64,000 bases of DNA from Allium sativum (lineage: Eukaryota > Streptophyta > Magnoliopsida > Asparagales > Amaryllidaceae), in the NCBI GenBank assembly GCA_030737875.1, contig CM060919.1:804309160-804373159 (forward strand). Reading direction: 5' to 3'. The translations under genes and the position numbers were made by a program. Positions within the stretch are counted from its first letter, which is position 1. The number at the start of each line of letters is the position of its first letter. Below the pieces are notes generated by a model. That model did no database searches. It saw only the letters and a list, made by a program, of their open reading frames with translations, and was not told the origin of the DNA. Below, one piece after another: positions 36,085 through 46,739 of this stretch.

Positions 36085-36749
36085 TCAGCTCGAGCAACGC
36101 CCGAACTTAGCAGTCTGCAAAGACTTATGCATATCCACTGCTTTCTTCTTTAATCTCTGACCAACTTCAGACGATCCCTTCTTCCTCTTATCAAGCACAT
36201 CCTCTTGGCAAAATCCCATCTTGTTGAAGCTTTCCCCTTTGATCATATTCTGCTTATGCAAAAACTCAAAGTCCCTTCTCATATGTCTAGCATTGACATC
36301 TTTTTCACGAGAACTATAGACTCCAACCCTTGAATCTCCAAGTACAGTACTTCCTCTCAGGAGATACAAATTATGAAACATATCTACATTCATCACTACA
36401 AATGCACCCTTAGAAACCCTTAGACTATCCTTATCAACAGTCACTCGCATCCTTTGGATGCCAACTACTCAAGGGATATCATTGACTTCCAAATACCTAG
36501 AACAAAATGGACACCTGTCAAGATGTGTATTACCCCGTCGTACATGCGAATCTGCACAGTACCTTTGCCTATGACACTACAACTAGCATCATTTCTCATA
36601 AGAATCAGTTTCCCTGTTTTTCTTTTAAAAGAATTGAAATAATTCTTATTAGGTGTCATATGAAAAGACGCCCCCGTGTCTTGCACCAAATGGTCTGATA
36701 CATCTGATACTACCGCTGTTAACAAGTCATCAGACAGAAATTTCTCCAC
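36085..36749 (-). pseudogene. Copia protease and GAG-pre-integrase segment (right interior)
   Basis: Frame 36749-36465 has VQDTGASFHMTPNKNYFNSF with the catalytic DTG intact, then IRMYDGVIHILTGVHFV. After a break the frame 36450-36085 carries the pre-integrase part (FEFLHKQNMIKGESFN). Nothing downstream resembles integrase or reverse transcriptase, so this Copia family survives as a gag-protease-only derivative. Confidence 0.75.
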
Positions 36750-36782
36750 CGCAACCGATGAATTTCTAGCTTAATTTTTTTT

Positions 36783-37568
36783 CTACAAGTCTGGACAATC
36801 TTTGTTCCAATGGCCTGGTTTCTTGCAAATGTAGCACTTCCTATCTCTTGACTTTATTCTCTTCTTCTTCTCCCCTTTCTCCATACCGGCTAATAAGGCT
36901 TCTGTACTACTTCCTCCTTTACATTCACTCAACCCCTTCAACTGATCCCTCAAGTCCGCAAATAAAAGACCTTCCTTCACATCATCTACTGTTAGTGTAT
37001 CTCTGGAATAGATAAAACTGTTAGCGAAACTAGTGTATCGCTCCGGAAGAGAACACAAAATCATCATAGCTATTTGCTCCTCATCCAATTTCAAATCAGC
37101 AGTCTTCATATCTTCATCACGAGATCATCGTAGAAAGTTAGATGTGCCTTCACTGAAGTACCCTCTCTCATCCACATGGGGAAAAATGTCTTCAACAAAA
37201 TCAGACGGTTGGTTAGTGACTTCTTTAAATAGAGTTTTTCCAGCTTGGATCAAATGTCCTTAGTAGTGGTCTCACTGCTAATCTCTGAAAAAACATTTTT
37301 TTCCCATTGCTAATTGTAAAGAAGTAAATGCCCATCGTTCCATCTCCTTCCTTTCCACGGCTGAAATATTATCCGTCAACTCCTCGGGAGAAAATACCAC
37401 AGGATGAACATTGTTCCTCATCAGAACAACTTTCATCATCCATTGCCACTTCTCGAAGTCTTTATCCCCATTCCGTCTTTCTATTGCTAACTGAGATCCG
37501 GCTGCCATATATGCCCCTTTGACATACAGCCTTGATACAATTGCTGAATTCTCCTCATCTCCTACCAT
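36783..37568 (-). pseudogene. Copia gag (right interior)
   Basis: It starts MVGDEENSAIV at 37568 and reads through VHPVVFSPEELTDNISAV, where the left copy is shifted. It breaks near 37285 and again near 37110, and ends with the CCHC knuckle CYICKKPGHWNKDC near 36800. Neither copy in the array has an unbroken gag. Confidence 0.8.
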
Positions 37569-37614
37569 AATGCCTAACACCCTTTCTCAACAACCTCGTA
37601 GCTCTGATACCAAT

Positions 37615-38271
37615 TGTTGGGGAAAGTTTCCCAAAACGCCTTCGGAATAAAACCCAACCTTGCGGAGAAACAAATAGGAACGGATTGATGGTGAGGCAAA
37701 ACAAACAACAGATAGTCATCAGCAAAACAATCATAGATCAAGCAATAAAATAAATAACACAAGAGATTTATAGTGGTTACACTAATGTCTTGTTAGTGTA
37801 CGTCCACTTGGGGAGAGGATATTTTATTCGTTTTCTAAATAAGAAAATATTACAAGACTGATAATAGAGAAGAAGAAGAAGAAATACAACTTTGAGAGAT
37901 GTACCATACATTTACCTAATCCCTATCCTTATATAAGGATTAATACTTAGGGTTGAAATAATTGATTTATGATTACAAATCAATGCCTAATTAATTCTCC
38001 AATCAGAGAATTAATTCCTTACTTCTATATCCCAAAAGAAACTTTTTCACATTCTTCCACTTATGTAAGTAATTTATTGCCCTGTCTAATTTTACAAAAA
38101 AGAGGCAATAATTTTTTGATATCTTTCAAATCTTCTGCAGTTGGAAATATTATATTACTCAAATTAACAATATTTCCCAAATCTTCTCTAAATTGAAATA
38201 TTGTATCATGATAATCAATTATATCCTCCAAATCTTCTACAAATGGAAATATTGTATCACAAATTCTAACA
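37615..38271 (-). repeat. Copia array LTR3
   Basis: TGTTGGGGAAAG...TCTAACA, 657 bp. This is the outermost 5' LTR of the array on the minus strand; the right flank is the gag of another Copia element, so the array inserted there. Confidence 0.88.
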
Positions 38272-38299
38272 CATTCCTCTGGTTGGTGTGCCACTTTTT

Positions 38300-39080
38300 T
38301 GAAAGGTTTGATCAGTCATGTTGTTCTAATTTCTGTTTTTATTACTACTAGATGCATAGTTAACACTTAAGTCACTTTCTTGAGCGTTTTTTGCTTTCAA
38401 GTATGGATTCATGAGATATGAGAATAGCATGAATATCATCAATTGATTAGAATTCCTTTTGTGATGCAATGATGGCTTCAACAGCTTCATATTCATCACT
38501 TAGACCGTTTAGAATAACAAGAAGTTGCTCAGGTTATGGTAGTTTACGGCCAGAAGCATCAAGCGTATCACAAATAGATTTGATTTTGCTTAGATATTCT
38601 CTTATAGTAATACCATCTTTTTTGTTTTTCTGGAGTTGCCCCTTGTAGAACATCACTTTAGCAGGAGACTGATTATTAAATGCCTTTTCCACGGGTTGCC
38701 ATATATCATTGACTGATTTATATCCTGTAACTTGTAGCAAGGGATTCTGGTAAATAGAAGATAAGAGCCAAGAACTAATTAAACTATCTTGCCTATGATA
38801 TTTGTATTCTTCGTTAGGAATAACTCTGCTGGCTTGATCAGCAGTGAATTTTGGTGGTACTTCCATTGTCTCCATGATAAAATCTTCTAGGACATAACCC
38901 TGTATGGATGTTTCAATGCGTAGCTTCCAAAGAAGATAATTGTTTTCATCTAGTTAAACTGTCATTAACTAAGATTTGGGACTAACAACTCTTTTTATTA
39001 AACTGTCTGCAGTGTTGCCTTCATTTGTAGAGCCAACTGAGGGATTTGAAGTTGTAGGCCATGATGATGAAACTGAGAAG
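38300..39080 (-). pseudogene. Copia gag (copy B)
   Basis: The best frame, 38875-38534, has METMEVPPKFTADQASRVI, NPLLQVTGYKSVNDIWQPVE and TIREYLSKIKSICDTL (UBN2-type Copia gag). After a break the minus strand continues near 38530-38400 with EQLLVILNGLSDEYEAVEA and SIDDIHAILISHE, separated by stops. The upstream part also has stops. Not functional. Confidence 0.75.
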
Positions 39081-39505
39081 GAATTTGAGCAAGAAGATCA
39101 AGAAATGTTGATCAGATAGGAAGAAAGGATGTCCAGGCTTGACTACTACAATCAAAGACTCAAAGATGATGAAGTCTTCTTCGATTTGGGTTTCTGATAT
39201 GACATAGATTGAGTTTTGATGATTTTCTTGAACGGTTTTCTTGATTTTTCTAGCAATGAAATCGATCCAATGTAAGATGCAGTCACAAAATCACGCACAA
39301 GCGAGGCACTGAACTAGTTGCAGCTGTGTAATGATTTCGGTATGGCTTGGCACTTAAAAGATGATTGGTTTCCCTTCCCCGATGATGAAGTTTTTTTAAG
39401 GAGAGGGAAACCAACTCAAAGATGAAGCAGAACCAATGAGTTGATTTAAAATCACAAAAACCGGATTGAAATGCTGTTAAGCAATGTATTTGCTTTGACA
39501 CCAAG

Positions 39506-40272
39506 TTAAAATACGAAGAAATGTTGCTCTAATATTGAAACGAACTTTATTCAATTGTAAGACTTGATTTCAGAGTGTAAAAACCATAGTTTTCATAACC
39601 CGACCCTGCCGCGGTCCGACCTCGAATAACCTTGAACCTTGGACCATCACGGCGCGGAACTCAATCAGACATCGTTCATGCATGAATCCTGGTCGGACCT
39701 TCAAACCAGTGGTTCAACCTTCAATTTTACACGGTTAAACCACGGTTTTTTTGTTTTTTTTCCTAATTCTCATTATGTAATTCTCTCTGATAATTTCATC
39801 TTTTGTATTGTTTTGAAAATAACAACTAAAATATTTCAAAAATTCATAATTGTTCCAACATCTAAACCGTAAACCTTACCACTTTATTCTAAAAATATGT
39901 GTTTGTCTGTGCCCTTGTTATTTGATTATATCATGCAATCTATTAATGTTAGTGAATAAGTATATGACTTTCAAATTTTACTATTTGTTTGAGTACACAT
40001 AAAACTTGATTATCCACATTTCCACCATTAACAAACACGCGCGGTTCCTGACGGTTCGATTGGTCAGACCTTCAAAACTTTGGACCCTGAGTCATTACGG
40101 TCCGATTCACGGTCGGATTATAAAAAATATTGGTAAAAACTTTGTATTAGAGAGAAATACCGAGTGGGTATATATATTTGTAGAGATGGGCTTTAAGGAC
40201 GGCCCAAATGTAATAAAAGAAAAAACAAGTGGTAGACAGCCGCTTTAGCATAACTACAGCAGTACCCGAACA
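39506..40272 (-). repeat. LTR of the decayed Copia element (copy B), interrupted by a MITE
   Basis: It aligns with 19566-19775 once the 39585-40132 insertion and one copy of its target duplication are removed. Confidence 0.65.
39585..40132. mobile_element. hAT-like MITE (548 bp)
   Basis: It is flanked by the 8-bp duplication GTAAAAAC (39577-39584 and 40133-40140). The ends are imperfect inverted repeats: CATAGTTTTCATAACCCGAC at left, and CAATATTTTTTATAATCCGA on the complement at right. Copy A has the empty site at 19636-19643. The 8-bp duplication points to the hAT superfamily. No transposase is encoded. Confidence 0.85.
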
Positions 40273-40644
40273 CTTGAGTTCATAGTATACATAGCACCTA
40301 CTTCAGCCTTAAGGAAAAATCATGTTACAAGTGGATTTGATCAGTTGAACTAATGACAACAGCATAAGTTTTACATTAATTGTTTATTGTGGTGGCTGAT
40401 CCCGGTTTTACATGAAGCCTGCGTATTATTTGACATAATTTCAGAAAGTTCCATTGCAGTTTTTCCATATAAATGTCATCGACATCTCAGTTTGAACTAC
40501 TTTCTCATGTATCAACAAACACATTCACAAAAACAAACAACAACATGCACCAAACATCATTATCATCCAGGATAAGACACCAATCCCCATTTCCGAACTC
40601 ATGAAGTGAAGCAAACAAGAATGTGTATGCTCACAACAACCAGA
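40273..40644 (-). other. Peroxidase 3' flank
   Basis: The downstream region of the peroxidase gene, duplicated at 19776-20173. No other gene is seen. Confidence 0.7.
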
Positions 40645-41783
<1,139 letters not shown>

Positions 41784-42441
41784 GAGTGTGACTCTGAGGT
41801 TTTATTAAGAAATAAATAATGAAGTTATGCACTTATATTATATGGATAAAGCATGGAAATGGTCTGTAACTTGTGATTTTTAAGAATGTACCAACTTTTG
41901 TTTTTTATAGAAGATCTAAAGGTTACAGTTGGTAATGGTGTTTGAGAAGAAATGTAGTGATATTGTTTTGGATGTGATAAAAAAATGTGTATCTACTAAG
42001 GTTAGATCACTATATAAGTGCTGGACATCAAATTGGTTAAGCGAATGTTTATATTGTAGTAATTTAAATTAATGGCCGTTAGCATCAAAATTACTTACAA
42101 TGGATATATATTTCTGTTTGTTAATAACAAACAGATGTTGGATATTAATTAAATTAAAAATTAGGAGTAACTAGAAGGTCGATATAATTCAATCATATAT
42201 AGAGAGTTTGCAAATTTGGGAATCACCATCAAATTTAATAATATAGAGCTAAAATACAAAAAATAAGAATATAATTTGATTTCTGCTGCCAAAATTGTGG
42301 AGTTTGTCGGTTTTCCATTGTGATGAAAAAGTTGATACCAATACTGAGGGTCCATCCTTCTAACGATACTATTCTTCGATGATGCATCAGGTGTTGGCCA
42401 CCAACATGGCCCATTTGTAGTTAGGCTCCTCATTGAGGTAA
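41784..42441 (-). promoter_or_regulatory. Peroxidase upstream region
   Basis: 658 bp between the peroxidase ATG and the target duplication of the MULE. A TATA-like stretch CCATATAATATAAG lies on the minus strand at about 41845-41830, some 50-60 bp from the ATG. No gene is seen. Confidence 0.5.
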
Positions 42442-42450
42442 TATAATGAA

Positions 42451-42616
42451 GAAGTTTTTACCTATGTAGGCCTGTTTTACAAAACAATAACTAAAAGAGC
42501 CATATTCTAAAAGTAATTACAAATGTAGACCTGTTTCGGTGTACATGGTGTCTAAAGGCGAGTTTTGGAAACTTGCCTTCATTAAAACACGAATGCGAGT
42601 TTCCAAAACTCGCCTT
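42451..42616 (+). repeat. MULE left terminal inverted repeat
   Basis: It matches the complement of 45478-45642 with indels. Shared blocks include TTTTTACC, ATGTAG, CCTGTTT, ATTACAAAT and GGCGAGTTTT. Its inner end holds two GGCGAGTTT/AAACTCGCC-type palindromes (about 42555-42576 and 42592-42613). Confidence 0.87.
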
Positions 42617-42892
42617 CAGATAAATCCTGCACAACAGAAACAGTGAATTCATACACAAACACAAGCACAAGTTTCAAACCGCCTTACATTGAGGCTTCAA
42701 CAAACACAAGCACCAGTTTCAAACACAAAGCAAATTCATAAACAAACAGGGTTATCCAATTAATAAGCGTACCAAAACAAGTTCATACACAAAACAAAAA
42801 CATGCACTAGGTTCATCCATGGATACGAAATAAATAAACGTACCAAAATATAGCAAATTCAAACACTATCAGTTAGAACAATCAAATGTGCA

Positions 42893-44201
42893 TTAGGTTC
42901 GCCTCGGTCGCCTGACCAATGGTGTGGAAGTTGAAGATGAACCACTGCCGCTGCTGCTCCTAGTGCGTCGTGCACTGCTGGTACGTGGTAATGTAGGTGC
43001 AGGTTGAGATGGACCATGCACAATTTCTTCGTGCGCTGCTGGAGGTGGAGGAGAACCTACAGGAGGAGGAGGACCTGCAGGAGGAGGAGGAGGTGGAGGA
43101 GAGGGTGGTTTCGGCCGATCCAGTTTGTTTCTGCACAAAATCACGTCTAAAATCTTCTGTATGTTCATGCACATTGCCCGTCCCTCATCGTCAGTCTGTG
43201 TCTCTCTAAGCTTCTCAGCCTCCTCCCATGCACGGTTAATACCAGCAACCTGCACATTTAAAAGAAAATTAGATAGAATGGATAAATGAAACTGAATGTA
43301 TTTAATGGTACACACATCGACTTACCACGTTCCTCTCCAGTGGTGCTCTAGGAACGTACGATGCTACCGCAGTATCGACTCTGGGAGTAAGGACGTAGCG
43401 TCTTGTTACGTTCCAGAACCACCTCATGTACTTCGCCACGGATATGGGGGGATCCCTCTCGAACTCAATACTGTTATTGCGGGCATCCCACATAGCACGA
43501 TACATCTGAAAGTCCTGCGCGGTGTAGCCCTCAATGTAAGGCGGTGCATCATCCGGTATATGCTGCCTCATGCCGAACTGCCTCATAACCCTATCGGGAA
43601 GGTGCCAAGCGGTGAAGCTGTAGGCTATCATAGGTACTCTCGCTGTCCAAAGGTGCCTATGAGCGCTGCACATGGGTGGTAGTGTGGCAAGTAGCTCCTG
43701 AGAGTACGGAAACCATGTAACCTTTTCGTCCGTAAGGACATCCAACTCATTGTGGTAAAAATACAGCTCTCGTCGCGGTGTATGTCGCGTATCCTTTTTT
43801 CCAAACCACCTGTTACACGATAATAAAAGGTACATATATTGGAAATGGTATGTGTTTAATAAAATAAACCATCAAATAAGTATATCTAGCTCCAAGCGGC
43901 ATCGATGTGTCGATGGGAGGAGGAGTCACTACTACTAATCTTCTGACGGGAAGATAAGTCCAGGACCAAAGCTAAGTACAAAAAAATGTACTATTAATAC
44001 AAGAGAATGATGCATCACATTGTATAACAGTAAATTATAGAAATTCGGTTCGTACCTGAAGTAGTGTCGGGCAACCGGCAACACAGTTATACTGTTGCAG
44101 CGCGGACTTAGACAATTCCTGGTATGCAGCGCGGACTTAGTGTGCATGTGACGACCCCTTAAACCAAGTAGTGCTGAATCACTCCTGATACGACTAGTCA
44201 T
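42893..44201 (-). pseudogene. Plant mobile domain (PMD) protein, four-exon model with a mutated splice donor
   Basis: Exons 44201-44056, 43942-43886, 43809-43326 and 43249-42893 join without stops to 347 codons. Exon 3 is characteristic of the PMD C-terminal half: WFGKKDTRH, LDVLTDEKVTWFPY, LPPMC, LWTARVPMIAY, WHLPDRVMRQFGMRQHIP. Exon 4 starts VAGINRAWEEAEKL, is proline-rich (PPSPPPPPPP) and ends in a basic Ser-rich tail RRTRSSSGSGSSS. Introns 1 and 3 have GT-AG ends; intron 2 begins AT (43885-43884) instead of GT. The N-terminal PMD core seems largely missing between exons 1 and 2. Known relatives (MAIN/MAIL1) act in nuclear gene and transposon silencing, and many others are transposon passengers (established); the role here is unknown. 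Exons 1-2 are less certain than 3-4. Confidence 0.7.
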
Positions 44202-44399
44202 ATTCCCTACAGTATTACGCCAGACGAAACAGTGTCGTGCAGCACGTAAAGCAAACTGTATCAGTGACCTTTCACATCATTATTTGTTTTACCCTTTATT
44301 CACTTGTACACTACGCAACTATATATCTCTGTCGAAGTACTCACAACTTATCTCACTCCAACAACTTAGTTTCAAACCACTCTGTGCTTTACCACAACT
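44202..44399. promoter_or_regulatory. Bidirectional promoter region of the MULE cargo genes
   Basis: 198 bp between the divergent ATGs. A plus-strand TATA box ACTATATATCT at 44318-44328 is about 75 bp upstream of the GRF gene ATG. No equally clear TATA is seen for the PMD gene. Confidence 0.45.
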
Positions 44400-44903
44400 A
44401 TGCCTTCTTGGCCATCATCTCCAGACTCTGAGGAAGAGGCGTACAAACGAATGGAACTTCAGGCGCTTGCAGATGAACTCGAGTTTCTAAACGAACTGGA
44501 CGCTCTGCTTGGACCACCATCCGAACAACGTCCCGTCTAACCTCCACATCAAGCCCAAGTACCAAACGTTCAACACATGCATGAACAGTCCGTCGTTGTA
44601 CCACGACAAGAAGTTGGTTCTTATCAAGTACCACATGTTCCAATCCCTACTGAACAGGAAGGTGACTCTTATCAAGTTTGTTGCTACTGCGGTTATCCAG
44701 TTGAAGCTGTGGTTCGAGCAGATGGCAATGATATTAGTCGTCGCATTCTGCAATGTCCAGCCTATCCGAATGGGTGCAATTACACGGAATGGATAGACGA
44801 ACCGATAGGGCAAAGGGGAATAAGATATGCAAACAAAATTGAACAACAGAATAGACAACTCCGTAACGTTTTTGAACAGTTGCGCCTTAACCGTGATGAT
44901 TAA
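44400..44903 (+). pseudogene. GRF-type zinc-finger protein with one in-frame stop
   Basis: One reading frame runs from ATG 44400 to the stop at 44903 (167 codons), interrupted only by TAA at 44538-44540 (codon 47). The first part is acidic (MPSWPSSPDSEEEAYK). The second part has CCYCGYPVEAVV, then NDISRRILQCPAYPNGC and NYTEWIDEP, spaced like a GRF zinc finger (Cys pair, a Gly/Arg-aromatic segment, Cys-Cys, then W-D). A C-terminal coiled-coil-like stretch (KIEQQNRQLRNVFEQLRL) follows. GRF fingers bind single-stranded nucleic acid in other proteins (established). A downstream ATG at 44577 would still make the finger, 108 residues, so the stop may not abolish function. A single C-to-T change would explain the stop (inference). 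Confidence 0.65.
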
Positions 44904-45477
44904 GCCGCTTCACATCCCAAGAACAATGTCAGATGTAGTTTGGTTATCGTACTATTTTCCTAATTAGCATTTGCTGTATTCTAAGATATAGTGTCTACTC
45001 TCGTGTTAGCATATGTTTTCTCCTAAGTTTTAGTACTTATTTCGGGATTACGATGTCTTGTAATTAGTGTTTTAGTTAATATTTGTTGTTATTCGGTTTA
45101 TGAAATTCACTCCATTTGAATGTACACTTTACGGTATAATTAAAAACGGGCTAGTAGCGTCATGGTAGTTCGTAGTTATACGCATTGAACTTTAACTAAA
45201 TATATATGATTCGCTCAAAGTCGGATTTCTTTGAAACAAGAAACATTAGAATCTAATGAACTATATTTTTATAACGGAAGAGAAAAATGAAGATTTCATA
45301 GTACGTATCTTTAGCTATGTCCAAATCAAATCTTCAGAAAGTCGCTGTGGAATCGTTTATAAACCATAACGATTTATTAATAGTTTATGCAGGATTTTCA
45401 TATAGTATAAACTGAGCGTCGATTTTAATATACAATCGTTCTAATATGGGGTTGTGTTGAAGTTGGTTGTGTGGGTA
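44904..45477. other. Non-coding 3' part of the MULE interior
   Basis: AT-rich sequence downstream of the GRF gene with no reading frame of note; presumably its 3' UTR and terminator. Confidence 0.5.
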
Positions 45478-45642
45478 AAATACAAAGGCGAGTTTTGGAA
45501 ACTCGCCTTTGTATTTTAACGAAAGGCGAGTTTTCAAAACTCGCCTTTGTTAGCACAAACAGGCCTATATTTGTAATAACTTCTGAAACATGACTATATG
45601 TGTTATACTATTTTTAAACAGGGCTACATGGGTAAAAAGTCC
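45478..45642 (-). repeat. MULE right terminal inverted repeat
   Basis: Complement of the left TIR. Two palindromes at about 45485-45508 (9-bp arms) and 45521-45547 (13-bp arms around a single C) repeat the GGCGAGTTT motif. Confidence 0.87.
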
Positions 45643-45651
45643 TATAATGAA

Positions 45652-46739
45652 TAATTTCAGTAATGATCAATGATAAATAAAATTTCATGTTGAAGTCACC
45701 ACAATTCAAACAACATGTTATCCAAGTATAACCATGTTATCCTAGTATAACTGCACAACAACAATGGAAAACTAGCCGTTAAATTATATAATATAACATA
45801 ACCAAAATATTTGTTACTGTTTTTCTTCTAATGTAACACCTGTTAATACTTGGTCAATCCTGGAAGACGTTAGGTTGTAAAATATACAAGTCATAGAATA
45901 AGCCTTGAATCATTATTGGATTTGAATAATTTAAATAAGCGTATGTAATATACATACTAACGGTTCCAACTAACATAGTGTGCATGACTATAATACAGGC
46001 TATATTTATTATGAACTCAAAATATATCAATTTGGAAATGTATAACTCAATCAATATCAACAAACAACATTCATAATCATGACAGCAACATAGAATATCA
46101 ATTAACAAAAAAACAAATACCATACATAATTAAGTTATTGAATTCAATACATATTTAACCAATCTCATAATAATAATTGTTACAGTTCGAGCCACCTTTA
46201 GTTGTTTCATAAAAGAAGCATAAATAATTGCTCGACAGTAATTTTTCTTCGCATTGCTATCAAATACTTCAACTGTTGGATCATTTTCAAGAATATCTAC
46301 TACGTCATTGCCACTAAAACTACCCATCAATCACCTCTTTTCTTCCGCTTCTTCTAGAAGTGCCCACGCGCATTCAATATCACAATAAATTAAAATTATC
46401 AGTTAAAACTAAAACGTCGATGCTCAAAGAAATGATGCACAAGTTCAATATTCAATAGGCTATTGTCATCACGTTACCTTCAATATAAATAAGTTTTATT
46501 TAGTTTTAATTGATAGAGGCAGTTCATATTCAATACGAAATTTAGTTTCGAAACTCAATTTTGAGATTCGATACGAAAAATGAGCTGAAAGGCTCAGTTT
46601 CAATTCGAAACTGATTTTTTGGCTCAGTTTTAAAAAGACTGAGCCTGGCCCAGTTTCGAATTGTGCCTTTCCGGACAATGCATACCTTTCGAAGTGAGCC
46701 AATGTTTAAAGAACTTTTGGGATTTGTATCTCATAAAGC
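45652..46739. other. Unresolved AT-rich intergenic sequence
   Basis: A 66-codon minus frame at 46330-46130 has no recognisable motif. Around 46500-46670 there are repeated TTTCGAAACT/AGTTTCGAA words and an 8-bp-stem hairpin GGCTCAGT...ACTGAGCC (46621-46644). No gene can be supported. Confidence 0.4.

Larger units (their letters stand above)
20214..38271 (-). mobile_element. Tandem LTR-sharing array of a small Copia element, with nested insertions
   Basis: Minus-strand order from the right is LTR3 (38271-37615), interior (37614-35780), LTR2 (35779-35327 and 23061-22914, split by insertions), interior (22913-21082), LTR1 (21081-20429), and the PBS plus gag start of a third interior (20428-20227). 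Each interior is about 1.83 kb and encodes only gag, protease and the pre-integrase segment; integrase, reverse transcriptase and RNase H are absent. LTRs sharing interiors on both sides are expected after unequal LTR-LTR recombination. Confidence 0.85.
38272..40272 (-). mobile_element. 5' part of a decayed Copia element (copy B)
   Basis: Minus-strand order is LTR (40272-39506, containing a MITE), PBS-like site at about 39492-39503, leader, and gag to 38272, where the tandem array is inserted. It is homologous to copy A at 18662-19775. Confidence 0.75.
42451..45642. mobile_element. Non-autonomous Mutator-like element carrying PMD and GRF zinc-finger genes
   Basis: It is flanked by the 9-bp duplication TATAATGAA (42442-42450 and 45643-45651), diagnostic for Mutator-like elements. 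Terminal inverted repeats of about 165 bp start GAAGTTTTTACCTATGTAGG at left, and on the complement GGACTTTTTACCCATGTAGC at right. There is no transposase in 3.2 kb. Instead it carries two divergently transcribed genes: a plant mobile domain protein (minus, 42893-44201) and a GRF zinc-finger protein (plus, 44400-44903). Confidence 0.9.

Noticed and set aside
39639..39872. 77-codon plus-strand frame
   Set aside because: It falls inside the hAT-like MITE and resembles no transposase.
42997..43209. Glu-rich plus-strand frame (EEDLQEEEEVEE)
   Set aside because: It is the antisense of the proline-rich PMD exon 4.
46130..46330. 66-codon minus-strand frame MMGSFSGNDVVDILENDP...
   Set aside because: No motif, neighbour or splice signal supports it; left as unresolved intergenic sequence.
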